Assembly (NCBI RefSeq): GCF_000415985.1
Contig: NZ_KE356561.1
Span: 2,450,289 to 2,514,288, forward strand
Length of the DNA: 64,000 nt
DNA from: Haloquadratum walsbyi J07HQW2
GTDB lineage: Archaea > Halobacteriota > Halobacteria > Halobacteriales > Haloferacaceae
Direction: 5' to 3'
Positions 1 to 9,970 of this stretch are shown one piece after another. Below the pieces are notes generated by a model. That model was not told the DNA's origin, did not search any database, and worked only from the letters and a program-made list of their open reading frames with translations. The translations under genes and the position numbers were made by a program. How positions within the stretch are numbered: the first letter of the stretch is position 1; each line of letters begins with the position of its first letter.

Positions 1-882
1 ACCTGTTCCGACCGCATCAATCGTCTCAGCATTATACACTGGTTGTTCAAAAATCGTGTCATCATATAAAGCAACTGCACCGCTCTCTCCTCTCGTCAGG
101 ACAACCGTTTCAAGATCAAATGTTGATGCGAGTTCGCGAACAACTGACTCTGGGTCAGCGTCTAATCCTAAGCATGCCTCAACATCACGTTCTGCTCCAA
201 TGAGAATATCAATATGCGGTAGTAGTGATCTGTATGCTTTTGCTGCTGCGGTGGTGTCCCATAACTTTGAGCGATAATTAAGATCAAATGCAGTTTGTGT
301 CCCAGCCGATTGAGCTGTCTGTAGAACTGTCTCGACCGTTGTCTGTACTGTTTCAGAAAGTGCTGGTGTAATCCCGCTCATATAACATGTTGATGCTGAT
401 CTAACTGTCTCGAGAGATATCTCTGCAGCACTCAATGTGGTCACTGATGATCCTGCTCGATCGTAATGCACCGAATCGCCTCGAGGTTCTCCTCCTGGTT
501 CGAAATAATAGGTTCCGACTCGGGAATTATCGCTTTCATCCCATGTGATATCGACTTCAACATCATGACCTCGGAGTGTTGTGATGATGCGACGTCCTAA
601 TGGTGAGGCGGGGAGTTTTGATATCCAACTGGTCTCGCAGCCAAGCTGTGAAGCTATCACAGCAACATTGCTCTCTGCCCCGCCTACATGGACCGCAAAT
701 TCATCTGCCTGCGTAATCCGAACACCTGCCGGTGGTGACAACCGAAGCATTGTTTCGCCGATTGTCACAATATCAACAGAGGTGTTCGTCTCTGTGTCTG
801 TGCTTGTGTTCGCGTTGACGTCGACGTCGACGTCTTCGTCTTCATCTTCTCTATCTGTATCTGTATCTGTTGTCTTCCCCAT
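1..882 (-). CDS. kdgK: 2-keto-3-deoxygluconate kinase (PfkB family), 3' end outside window
   Basis: PfkB-family sugar kinase, most like haloarchaeal KDG kinase, which phosphorylates 2-keto-3-deoxygluconate in the semi-phosphorylated Entner-Doudoroff pathway. The start is the ATG at 882, and 294 codons are in the window. After an unusual N-terminal tail of about 32 residues rich in Asp, Glu and Thr, the fold begins with VDIVTIGETMLRLSPPAG. The sugar-binding stretch HVGGAESNVAV follows. FDLNYRSKLW is typical of KDG kinases (the substrate-contact arginine lies in NYR). The visible end, DAVGTG, is the beginning of the anion-hole/catalytic-Asp motif, so the catalytic Asp lies just beyond base 1. 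The tail is encoded by hexanucleotide repeats (about 783-870). Substrate specificity within PfkB is inferred. Confidence 0.85.
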   Translation of the reverse strand, partial: MGKTTDTDTDREDEDEDVDVDVNANTSTDTETNTSVDIVTIGETMLRLSPPAGVRITQADEFAVHVGGAESNVAVIASQLGCETSWISKLPASPLGRRIITTLRGHDVEVDITWDESDNSRVGTYYFEPGGEPRGDSVHYDRAGSSVTTLSAAEISLETVRSASTCYMSGITPALSETVQTTVETVLQTAQSAGTQTAFDLNYRSKLWDTTAAAKAYRSLLPHIDILIGAERDVEACLGLDADPESVVRELASTFDLETVVLTRGESGAVALYDDTIFEQPVYNAETIDAVGTG

Positions 883-957
883 ATTAGACTCGGTTATAGT
901 TCTCTTTTAGAGTGCGACATTGCAATGATGTCGCTCTGTGAAATCATCTGTTGATAC

Positions 958-3288
958 TCATTCCAATCGGTGACCATCATGTCCTGGGTAATCACGCTCA
1001 AACCGCACATCAAGTTCATCGCGGTCAATTTCAATCAGAACCGGTCGACCGTGCGGACACGCATACGGATTTTCACATCCATCGAGCTTCTCAAGCAACT
1101 CAACTGTTGACCCCTCAGTGAGTGCTGTGTTTCCAGTTAATGATGGATAGCACGCAAGATCAGCAAGGATGTTATCAGTCAGTGTATTAATTATCCCACT
1201 TCCATCGTGATCATTGATAGAATCAGCTGTCTCAGAAAGCACATCACGAACAACTGTCGGATCAAGTGTTGATGCAAAGGCTGTAGGAACTGCAGTGACC
1301 ATTATAGCATTACTATTATCATCGGCGTCCGTAACGCCGAAGCCGAGCGTTTCAAGCGCGTCGGCGTATGATTTAAATTGAGCGGATTCACCGGCAGTAA
1401 GCTCAACTTCAACTGGTTCGGCGAGCGCTTGTGTTGTTACTATGTTAGTAAGCGCTGTCTGAAGCCGTTCATAGTTGATCCGTTCATCAGCAGCGTGTTG
1501 ATCAATTAGTATGAGCCCATCGTCTGATTCTGCAATGATATATGTTTCATCAATCTGCCCAAGAATTCGCAGCGACGGAAGTGACTCAACAGCCGGTTCA
1601 AGAGCTGCCACATCTCCGGTGAGATCATGCTGTATCGATTGCTCATTGATATTAGCACTTGATGTATCAATTTGTGTTTGTCTCTCAACATCATCCTCAT
1701 TTGGAACTGCACTGTTATTGGCTTCCTCAGCGTCTACACGAGTTGTATCATCATCTTTATTTGATGTCGATTGACTCTGAATAGTCGGATTAGTATCCGC
1801 ATTGGACGTCTTGATGTTCCCTGATGACTGTGTTGTTGATGAGTTGGAGTCCGTATCATCATCACGATGATTAGTATCAACCGTCCATGCAGCATCGCTT
1901 GTCGGGTCAACGTGGTCTGCTGTTTCAGTGTCCATACTGTCTACTGTCGTATCAGCCACTGAGTCACCCGAGGTCCCATCTTGCTGATTCTCAGCGTCAG
2001 TATCACTCTTTGCTGTGACTGTGTTATTATTTATGCGGTCTGATTGCGGTTGATTTTCAGTTTCGATACTATCAGTTGGGTCTGGGCTCTCCGCGTTCTC
2101 CTGGATTGATTTTTCAGCCTTCTCGAGGTTTGCTGCATCAGTTCCACTCTCAGTAGTTTCTGTTGTTACATCAGGCGATGATTGAGTAATTTCAGTCTCC
2201 GAAGGTGCACTCCGTCCACGAGGTGCTCGCGAACGAATAAGCCCAGCCGATAACAGCGTCTCACGTACACTACTGGTGACAGCATTTCGAACCCCAGTCT
2301 CATCACCAAATCGTACTTCCATCTTGCGTGGATGGACATTGACATCAATCGATCCCGGATCAATATCAAGAAATAAAACAGCGAATGGATATCGATCAGC
2401 AGCCAACTGGTCACCGTATGCGTTAATAATCGCTTCTCGTAATGCACGTGCTTCCACATATCGTCCATTGATAAATGTTGAGAGATACTGTCGTGTGCTC
2501 CGTGTCGTCTCTGGATGTGAAACCAATCCCTCAATTGCTGTGATACTCTCAGCTTTAGTTTCAATCTCAGTTTTGATCTCCTCAGTATCAATCGACACCA
2601 TCGACTCTGCAACCTCTCGACCATACACAGACATTATCGCCGATTCAAGACTCCCTCGCCCGGTCGTCGAAAAGACCTCACGATCACTATGCTCAAGCGT
2701 AATAGCAATATCCGGATTCGCAAGTGCATAATGGGTAACGACCGTATTAATACGATCAAACTCTGTCGCGGTTGTTTTGAGAAACTTCCGTCGTGCAGGC
2801 GTGTTGAAAAACAGATCACTTATTTCGATTGCTGTTCCTTCTGGACAACCTGCAGACTCAACGTCAACAACAGTTCCACCTTCGACACGAAGTTCAGTAC
2901 CGCGATCCACATTCCGCGGCTTCGTTCGGACTGTCATTCTCGAAACTGCACTGATTGTATACAATGCTTCGCCTCGAAATCCGAGTGTCCCAACCCCAGA
3001 GGCAAGATCATCAATATCGGTGATCTTGCTCGTGGTATGCTCCTTGACTGCGCGCTGAACAGCCTCTCTATCCATTCCAATACCGTCGTCTCGAACACGG
3101 ATCCCCGCTGTTCCTCCTGCTTCGACGGCAACCGAGATACGTGTCGCATCGGCATCAAGACTGTTCTCGACAAGTTCCTTTACCACTGATGCTGGACGCT
3201 CAACGACCTCACCGGCAGCAATCTGCCGAACTGTTTCCGCATCAAGTGCCGTGATCGTATGCCCGTTATTATTCATGGGAGTGCTCAT
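958..3288 (-). CDS. mutL: DNA mismatch repair protein MutL
   Basis: MutL couples mismatch recognition by MutS to strand incision. The N-terminal GHKL ATPase has its motifs in order: KELVENSLDADA (near residue 37), DDGIGM (near 67) and GFRGEAL (near 100). A long acidic, Ser/Thr/Asp-rich linker (about 350-555) leads to the dimerisation domain. That domain carries DQHAADERINYE, a match to the DQHA(X)2E(X)4E metal-binding endonuclease signature, plus ACYPSLTGN and CPHGRP near the C terminus. It is therefore predicted to be a nicking MutL. The start at 3288 overlaps the upstream Nudix gene by 20 bases, so the two are probably co-transcribed; an in-frame ATG at 3276 is the alternative. mutS lies 2.3 kb away on the same strand. 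Confidence 0.95.
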   Translation of the reverse strand: MSTPMNNNGHTITALDAETVRQIAAGEVVERPASVVKELVENSLDADATRISVAVEAGGTAGIRVRDDGIGMDREAVQRAVKEHTTSKITDIDDLASGVGTLGFRGEALYTISAVSRMTVRTKPRNVDRGTELRVEGGTVVDVESAGCPEGTAIEISDLFFNTPARRKFLKTTATEFDRINTVVTHYALANPDIAITLEHSDREVFSTTGRGSLESAIMSVYGREVAESMVSIDTEEIKTEIETKAESITAIEGLVSHPETTRSTRQYLSTFINGRYVEARALREAIINAYGDQLAADRYPFAVLFLDIDPGSIDVNVHPRKMEVRFGDETGVRNAVTSSVRETLLSAGLIRSRAPRGRSAPSETEITQSSPDVTTETTESGTDAANLEKAEKSIQENAESPDPTDSIETENQPQSDRINNNTVTAKSDTDAENQQDGTSGDSVADTTVDSMDTETADHVDPTSDAAWTVDTNHRDDDTDSNSSTTQSSGNIKTSNADTNPTIQSQSTSNKDDDTTRVDAEEANNSAVPNEDDVERQTQIDTSSANINEQSIQHDLTGDVAALEPAVESLPSLRILGQIDETYIIAESDDGLILIDQHAADERINYERLQTALTNIVTTQALAEPVEVELTAGESAQFKSYADALETLGFGVTDADDNSNAIMVTAVPTAFASTLDPTVVRDVLSETADSINDHDGSGIINTLTDNILADLACYPSLTGNTALTEGSTVELLEKLDGCENPYACPHGRPVLIEIDRDELDVRFERDYPGHDGHRLE

Positions 3289-3790
3289 GGTCTGAATCTA
3301 TGTTAATATCAGGATCCGATTCACCCGTTGATCTGGATTCTGTTGTTGCATCAATACTAGATGGTATCTCAGTATTGACTGTTGTGGACTGATTTTGTCC
3401 GTTTGTGACGATATTGATGGCTGTACGTTGATCCTCACTCACTCGATTTTTTGCTGCGGTGGGTGAAAGCCACAGTGCATCAGTGTGTTCATGACTCAAC
3501 TGCACTTTCTTTGAATCGACAGTACAATCATAATATACGGCAAACCGACCACAATCGGCTTCATTCCGCCATGCAACGGCATGGATGGGTTGTCCAACTG
3601 TCGCATCAAGCCCAGTCTCTTCAACAATCTCGCGATGAACGCCATCGATAGCATCCTCACATGTTCCTAATCGTCCACCTGGAAGTTCCCAATCACCGTC
3701 ACTAGAACGAGCCACAATGAGCACCTCTTCATCTGGGGCAACAATTACGCCTCGAAGACTAACGGTCGCCTTTAGATGATCTTCAGTCAT
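3269..3790 (-). CDS. Nudix hydrolase
   Basis: 173-residue Nudix protein that hydrolyses a nucleoside diphosphate linked to another moiety; the substrate cannot be read from sequence. The Nudix box is complete: G, five residues, E, seven residues, then REIVEETGL (about residues 38-61), preceded by WELPGG. The C terminus is a hydrophilic Asp/Glu/His/Ser tail ending SDHEHSHE. Its 3' end overlaps the mutL start, so it is the first gene of a Nudix-mutL pair. A house-cleaning role near repair genes is tempting but only inferred from location. Confidence 0.88.
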   Translation of the reverse strand: MTEDHLKATVSLRGVIVAPDEEVLIVARSSDGDWELPGGRLGTCEDAIDGVHREIVEETGLDATVGQPIHAVAWRNEADCGRFAVYYDCTVDSKKVQLSHEHTDALWLSPTAAKNRVSEDQRTAINIVTNGQNQSTTVNTEIPSSIDATTESRSTGESDPDINIDSDHEHSHE

Positions 3791-4217
3791 ATATTGATTA
3801 TTATTGATAACATATCATCACAGTCCACAGTCTATTCTTCGACTCATAAATAATGCTTCGTCATTCCAATCGCTTGTGACCATCAGAACCTTTTCGGCAG
3901 TTGCTCTTTGATCATTCTACGCTACTTTTGCGTTGTGACGAATCGGCATTTATTATCACACATACTCATATTTAGTGCTAAATCTACGCAATTTGTCACA
4001 CTTATTAGCATATCACGGCGCGATGAGGAATCAACGCTCATCAGATACGATAGTTCGATTTTTGATATGGTTAACTATTGTTGATACAATTATCAGCAGA
4101 CACATTACACAGCGGCATAAATAAATCCATACTTGACCGCGTCGTGATTGTTACTTACTCGATTTAGAGTAGATGTAGACGTAGATGTAGATATAGATAT
4201 GAGTCGAAAATAATAAT
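3791..4217. other. Intergenic, AT-rich, no gene seen
   Basis: No reading frame with coding character was found. The only structure is a short imperfect hexanucleotide run of GTAGAT/GTAGAC units at about 4170-4198, close to the 3' end of the downstream membrane-protein gene. Confidence 0.5.
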
Positions 4218-5102
4218 TCACATTGTCAGCACTTCAGTATCGGGAGTTGCTCGGATGACAAACACATCAGCTTCAGTCGCTAATGATGGAATATAGACAT
4301 TTGTATCGAGATCCTTTCGTCCCTCAGGAACAAGATTTCCGACCGGCAGGTATGCGGTTTTGACGGGTACACCATCTACATTTTTAAACTGGACGGCAAC
4401 CTCAGCCTTTGCTTCTTCTCCTTGATTATGAACTGTTGCTCTAATGCGCGCTTTTTCAGCTTGCAGCGATTCAATTGGTGTTTGGTTTCCATTTTGATAG
4501 AACGCATACTCGCTGACAACAATATTATCGACTGGGTCAGATTTGATATATTTGAACAGTCGGTCTCCCATACCTTCGACCAGTTCTTCCATCTCGCTAT
4601 TGTCAACGATTGTCTGCACTGGATTCAAGGCTGCACGAAGGCTCCCTGCAGTTACTTTTCGGTTACTTGTCGATTTTTTTAATTTTTCATACTCGGTGAG
4701 AAATGAATTCATCTGCGAGGGCAACTCGCCATCAAAGTACTCCTGTAGGGTCGTTATTTCGCTATCAAAATTAATCTGCTTCGGCAGGGGTTTGTTTGGT
4801 TTTCGTGAGACGCTGTCTGGGACACTGCTTGCTGTCTGCTCTTCTTCTGATTCAACGAGAATACTAGCTCGTGATCCGAAGTACCCGAGTAGGTCCAACA
4901 CCATCCCTAACATTAGGGTAATAATAGTGACGGCAACAACGGCTGCTGCAAAGAACCGACCGATTGCTCCAGGAAACGCAAAAATAAAAATCGCGATGAA
5001 AACTACGGTGACACCACCGACAGTTAATAAAAACGCCGCAAAATTGGGTCCGGCGTCCTCTTCGATAAGTTGCTGTGCTGGTCCCTGCTGCTCGCTACTC
5101 AT
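4218..5102 (-). CDS. Haloarchaeal membrane-anchored protein of unknown function
   Basis: 294 residues. I chose the ATG at 5102 because it shares bases with the upstream stop (ATGA overlap); an in-frame ATG at 5174 would bury 72 bases in the upstream gene. A short polar N terminus is followed by two strong hydrophobic segments (about residues 20-45 and 48-72). Next come a charged helical region (SQMNSFLTEYEKLKKS) and a C-terminal beta-rich domain (from about 205) containing ARIRATVHNQGEEAKAEVAV and NLVPEGRKDLDTNV. That domain resembles CARDB/immunoglobulin-like folds with an extracellular-protein flavour. I do not recognise a named family. It is co-transcribed with the small membrane protein just upstream. 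Confidence 0.75.
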   Translation of the reverse strand: MSSEQQGPAQQLIEEDAGPNFAAFLLTVGGVTVVFIAIFIFAFPGAIGRFFAAAVVAVTIITLMLGMVLDLLGYFGSRASILVESEEEQTASSVPDSVSRKPNKPLPKQINFDSEITTLQEYFDGELPSQMNSFLTEYEKLKKSTSNRKVTAGSLRAALNPVQTIVDNSEMEELVEGMGDRLFKYIKSDPVDNIVVSEYAFYQNGNQTPIESLQAEKARIRATVHNQGEEAKAEVAVQFKNVDGVPVKTAYLPVGNLVPEGRKDLDTNVYIPSLATEADVFVIRATPDTEVLTM

Positions 5103-5374
5103 GCGTTTGAACCTGTTCCCTGTCGAAGTGTCTGTGTCGCGGTATATGTCATTGTCAACAGATGCGATAGCCATAATCCGACTGTGACACCAAATAGGGT
5201 TCCAGCACCCATAATTCGTAGCTCCACTCCAAGTGGTGCAAATGAGACCGCAGCCGTCAGTGTGCCGAATACGACCATCAGCCCATATTGTACCTTCGTC
5301 AACGGATTGATATTGGTAAACATCGATTTCATATGTGTCTCAGAGGTACGCCGACCACTTATACTATCGGTCAT
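5099..5374 (-). CDS. Small two-helix membrane protein, unknown
   Basis: 91 residues with two hydrophobic segments (about 30-50 and 53-75) and a Thr-rich C terminus. A start at Met15 (MKSMFTNINPLTKVQYG) is possible. The stop overlaps the start of the next gene by four bases, so the two membrane proteins form a translationally coupled pair and probably act together. No family recognised. Confidence 0.65.
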   Translation of the reverse strand: MTDSISGRRTSETHMKSMFTNINPLTKVQYGLMVVFGTLTAAVSFAPLGVELRIMGAGTLFGVTVGLWLSHLLTMTYTATQTLRQGTGSNA

Positions 5375-5610
5375 TGAGGGGAAACGACCGCTATCCGAAC
5401 GATATTGGTATTATCCTAACACAACAAGCAGTGGTACGGAAAGTGTCATCACATGCATAATTGATTCCGATGATACAGATTCAATATAAGATATTTATTG
5501 GGTGTGAAATTGAATGGTTTCGACTTTCTGTGTAGGATGCTCTACAGGCATAATATAGTATAAAACTATGTAAGCATACGTAAAAACTATCAATTAACGT
5601 AGAAATACAA

Positions 5611-8426
5611 CTATTCACCGTCAGTATGCTCTTCCTTATTATTTGCATCTATCAATTGCTCCTGCCATTGCTCGACGGTTTGTAGTAACGCTACCGGTGC
5701 TGTTGATTCGATATCGAGTGCCTGGAGCTCATCAATTACTTCCTCAATCTCTGCATCAATTCTACTTTCTTCAGCACTTTCTAGTGTCTCTCCATTCTGC
5801 ACGTCAGATGTTTTATTATGATCTGTAGATGTTGTTTGCTTCTTTGTGTGTTCACTTTTTTCGGCGACTCGAATATCACCAGCATTGACATCAAACACAA
5901 CCTGTTGAGTCGTCTCTGGGGTATCATTGCCAATCGTCGTGCCATCCTCTTGATCAGGTTTGGGTGTACCAGTATCATTTTGTGTCTCAACTTCAATTGC
6001 CTCATCGGCGCGAAGCGTTGATAACACATCTCTAGCTCGTGTTACAACCGGGTCTGGAACACCCGCAAGTTCTGCCACATGGATTCCATAAGACCGATCT
6101 GCTGGTCCTGATTTGATAGTTCGGAGAAACGTCACATCGCCATTACGTTCCTCTGCGGCGACATGTACATTTGAAACGCCTGTAATTCGGTCTGCTAACT
6201 CTGTGAGTTCATGATAATGCGTCGCAAAAAGAACCCGTGGTGACGGTGCTGTCGGTTGCGCTGCCGAAAGATACTCTGTTGCAGCCCATGCAATTGAAAT
6301 TCCATCATATGTTGCGGTTCCTCGACCAACCTCATCAAGAATAACGAGTGACTCTGAAGATGCCGAGTGAAGAATCTTCGAAAGCTCCTGCATCTCCACC
6401 ATGAATGTCGACCGACCCTGCGCAAGCTCATCTAGTGCACCGACACGCGTGTAAATCCATCGACGGAACCAATGGTGGCATCTGCTGCTGGAACAAAACT
6501 TCCCGCGTGCGCAAGGAGGGTTATAAGAGCTACTTGTCGAAGATATGTAGACTTTCCGCTCATATTTGGTCCCGTGACAAGCAGAAAATTCCGCTCATTT
6601 CCCAGCTGAAGACCATTTGGGACAAACTCTGTTGTTTGCTCGACAACTGGGTGCCGACCAGCTTCGATATCAACTGTTTGATCAGCACATAGCGTCGGAC
6701 GTGTCCAGTCATTTTCCACAGCATGCGTTGCAAATGAATAAACGGCATCTATCTCTGCGATAACCTGTCCGACTGTTTGTAACATAGCAGCATAATCGGC
6801 AATCTCTTTACGAAGTTCACAGAATAGCTCATACTCCATTTCACCGCGAGATTCCTCTAATCGAAGAATCTCACGTTCACGCTCAATGAGTTGATCAGTT
6901 TCGAATCGTTTTGAATTCTTCAGGGTCTTAATCTCACGGTAGTGCTCTGGAGCCTGATCAGCAACAGACTTGCCAATCTGAATATAATGTCCATCAGTCT
7001 TGTTTCGGTCGACACTGAGGTGATTCAGATCATGTGCATTCGCCTCTCGTTCAGCTAATGTGTCCATCCATTCTTGGGCGGTCTCATGATGCTCTCGGAG
7101 GGAATCGAGTTCGTCATCATATCCATATTGAAATAGACCACCTTCTCGAATTGTCTTTGGGGGATCGTCAACAAGCGCAGTTGCGAGCTTCTCTCGAACG
7201 GTTTTGACAGTATCTTCGGTTGCTCGAGTGACCACCTCGATCAAAGGCGATTCAGACAATGCCGACTCTGTAATGACTTCATTTAATTCTGGAAGGATAT
7301 CAAGCGTCTGTTGAATCCTATCCAGGTCAGCGGCATCAGCACTTTCGGAGATACATCGCGCAGCGAGCCGTTCGAGATCATAGCTTCCGCTAAGTGCTTC
7401 TTTAATCCGCTCACGAGCCAGCGGTGCATCCACAAGTGCCTCGACACAATTAACTCGACGAGTTATTTCTGTTTGCTCTCGTTGTGGTCGCATTATCCAC
7501 TCTCGAAGTTGTCGTTGCCCTGCGCTTGTTACAGTATGATCGATAGTCCCGAGGAGCGTTCCATCCCCGCCACGATCGCCATGCATTGTCTCGGTCAATT
7601 CGAGATTCCGTCGTGTCGTCGTGTCCAGTGCAAGATGAGTATCTGAATCAAGTGGCTGCAATCTCGTTATTGCAGCACGAACACCCGTGTCTGTTTCATC
7701 GATATACGCAAGTATTGCACCAGCAGCCTGTATCGCAACCTCAGTTTCAATATTCAGACTGTCAATCGCTGTTGTGCCAAACTGCTCGCCAAGAATATGA
7801 CGAGCCCGTCCAGGCGCAAAGGCTGCTGTTTCAAACGATGACACCGTCGCCTCAGTGTTCTCATGAAGTCGTCGCATGAAATCATCAACATCTCGGACGG
7901 TCGGACCAGGGAGAATTTCAACTGGATCAAATCGAGTAAGCTCTATATATGCGGTCTCAGCATCCTCGACAGTGCCAATAAAAAATGAGCCAGTCGTGAC
8001 TTCCGCAAATGCAATTCCAACCGCTGTCTCATCTTTCTCAGTCGATGTAAGATCTCCAACGACAGCTGCAATATATCGCGCATCGGCATCATCAGTTGAT
8101 AACAACGTTCCTGGTGTGACAACTCGAGTGATACGTCGATAATGATCACCATCGTCAGATTCATGCTGATCTGCGACTGCAACCCGATATCCACGCTCGA
8201 CAAGTGATTTGAGATATGGGGTCAAATCATCAATAGGCACACCAGCCATCGGATACGAAGCTCCGTGTGCAGACTTTTGTGAGATTGTGAGATCAAGCTC
8301 TGTGGACACCAATTCAGCGTCTTCAGCGAAGAACTCATAGAAATCACCACACTGCATCGTCAATAGATCCGCTTCTGTCTCAGCGCGGAGTGAGAGGAAC
8401 TCGTCTACAATTCCCTGCGAGGCCAT
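5611..8426 (-). pseudogene. mutS: DNA mismatch repair ATPase MutS, split by a one-base frameshift
   Basis: MutS1-type mismatch recognition protein. The first segment (8426 to about 6432) has the mismatch-reading Phe-X-Glu (F29-Y-E31 in MQCGDFYEFF), the connector, core and clamp regions, and the Walker A GPNMSGKSTYLRQ. It then runs out of frame and stops. The second segment (6402-5611) resumes with MVEMQELSKILH and Walker B VILDEVGRGTATYDG, then a variable acidic linker and a C-terminal helical tail. Between them the other frame encodes the expected YTRVGALDELAQGRSTF, so one base is missing near 6456-6457. Apart from this the gene looks intact, so the lesion is recent or is a sequencing error. 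mutL is 2.3 kb downstream on the same strand. Confidence 0.9.
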
Positions 8427-8630
8427 ACCGCCTTGTCCGACGCCGATGCGATAAAACGCTATGGTATATCTGTCTCATCAACGCTACTGTACACCCATGA
8501 CCGTTATGTAATTAGGTATATACGTTGAATGAACAGTATCATTTTATATCCCTACATTTGAGGTGAATTACATTATTCAACAAACGGTTCGATCAAGCCA
8601 AAGAAAACACTTCATAGAGAGCAAGTTTTG

Positions 8631-9614
8631 TTATTCGAATTTTTGTTGGAGAGCCTCAGCAGCTTCATCAAGAATCTGCTCGCTAAATTCTCCAAGTGAG
8701 GGGGCACCGTCCAGCGTGACCATGTTAGCAAAATCGTGAATCGCGCTTTCATAATTCGTGTGCTCAACGTTGACACCTGCCTCAACTAACGCTTCGGCGT
8801 ACTGGAACCCTTCATCGCGCAGTGGATCATAGCCACTGGTGAATATGGTCGTTGATGGGAGCCCCTCAAGATTACCATGGAGCGGTGAAGCGAGTGGATT
8901 CTGTCCGTCAACACCAAGTGCATCATCTCTCAGATAATGATTCCAAAACCACACCATTGCTCGTCGCGTGAGGAAATACCCCTCACGATTCGTTTCATAC
9001 GACTGTGTATCGTATGAGTGATTGGTCACTGGATAAAGCAGCAGTTGATGATCAATCTCTGGAGCCCCAACTCCAGCGTCGTTAGCTAACTGTGCAACTA
9101 CTGTTGCAAGATTTCCACCTGCTGATTCGCCAGCAACTGCAAGTCCACCGCCCGCACCAATGTCGTCAACGTTCGCTGCAACCCATTTTGTTGCTTCATA
9201 CGCATCCTCAACCGCTGCTGGGAATTTGTGTTCAGGGGCTTTTCGATAATCAACACTGACGACAACTGTATTACCACGCGCTGCGAGCGCTCGTCCGACA
9301 GAATCGTGTGTATCGAGATTACCACATACCCACCCTCCACCGTGGAAATAGACAACTGCTGGAAGAGTCGTATCTGGATCTGGGTCGTAAATCCGAACCC
9401 GAATGTCACGACCGTACGCTCGGATTTTCTGTTCGCTGACAGATTCAATTGGCTCGGGATCTACGTCTGGTGTGAACAGATCTCCAAGAAGTGCTCGTGC
9501 TTGTTCAACAGAAAGCGTCGCGAGGTCCGGTGCCCCCGTTTCTTCAAGCGCTGAAAGCATTTCTTCTGCTTCACTACTGGGCGACTCAGCCCGCCTCTCG
9601 TCGGCTTGAGACAT
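8631..9614 (-). CDS. Alpha/beta hydrolase, hormone-sensitive-lipase-like esterase
   Basis: 327 residues from the ATG at 9614 (MSQADERRAES). Upstream in-frame codons run into transposon debris and were not used. The HSL-family oxyanion motif HGGGW and nucleophile motif GESAGG (Ser nucleophile) are clear. The acid lies in SGYDPLRDEG and the catalytic His in ESAIHDFANM. It is likely a cytoplasmic carboxylesterase acting on short acyl esters; the natural substrate is unknown. It stands alone, with about 200 bases of empty AT-rich DNA between it and mutS. Confidence 0.88.
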   Translation of the reverse strand: MSQADERRAESPSSEAEEMLSALEETGAPDLATLSVEQARALLGDLFTPDVDPEPIESVSEQKIRAYGRDIRVRIYDPDPDTTLPAVVYFHGGGWVCGNLDTHDSVGRALAARGNTVVVSVDYRKAPEHKFPAAVEDAYEATKWVAANVDDIGAGGGLAVAGESAGGNLATVVAQLANDAGVGAPEIDHQLLLYPVTNHSYDTQSYETNREGYFLTRRAMVWFWNHYLRDDALGVDGQNPLASPLHGNLEGLPSTTIFTSGYDPLRDEGFQYAEALVEAGVNVEHTNYESAIHDFANMVTLDGAPSLGEFSEQILDEAAEALQQKFE

Positions 9615-9724
9615 GCATATAAATACTGTTGTATTGAGTATAAATCCCGGGATAATCACCTGACTACACTGGACTGGGCACAGTTCATGTTCAGCAGCCG
9701 CTGGGTTTACAGGCGGAACAGACC

Positions 9725-9785
9725 GAGTGCCTCGGGGCTTGACCCCGAGGCCGTTCACGTCTGCATTCGAGGGGAAGCGTCTTGT
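9725..9785 (-). repeat. TnpB scrap with type-B hairpin
   Basis: A perfect 8-base stem (CCTCGGGG/CCCCGAGG, 9730-9737 and 9743-9750) with a five-base loop. It lies directly downstream, on the minus strand, of codons for SNADVNG, the RuvC-III motif of TnpB/OrfB proteins. It is the remnant of an IS200/IS605-family element. The same hairpin recurs at 13247, 23655, 28109 and 47327. Confidence 0.7.
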
Positions 9786-9970
9786 TGAAGAGACAAATGA
9801 AAGAAAACGCTGCAATGAATACCATTCGCTGCAAAGCAAAATCGAGATTAGTCTAATTCCGACATCTGTAGGGGCTGAATCACCCTAGTTAGCTCCATTT
9901 GGGTACACTGTTTATATTTGCAGATATCTCAACAAAACAGAATGGATTATTTAGAGGCTGTTAATTCAGT

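Noticed and set aside
2166-2731. Overlapping long frames opposite or within mutL
   Set aside because: They mirror the mutL codon pattern in other frames and lack acidic bias; mutL is continuous.
6440-6470. Programmed minus-one frameshift in mutS
   Set aside because: The shift site GGATTTA is not a classical slippery heptamer and MutS genes are not known to use frameshifting; a missing base is simpler.
8426-8630. Hidden small gene between mutS and the esterase
   Set aside because: AT-rich with stops in all frames; nothing protein-like.
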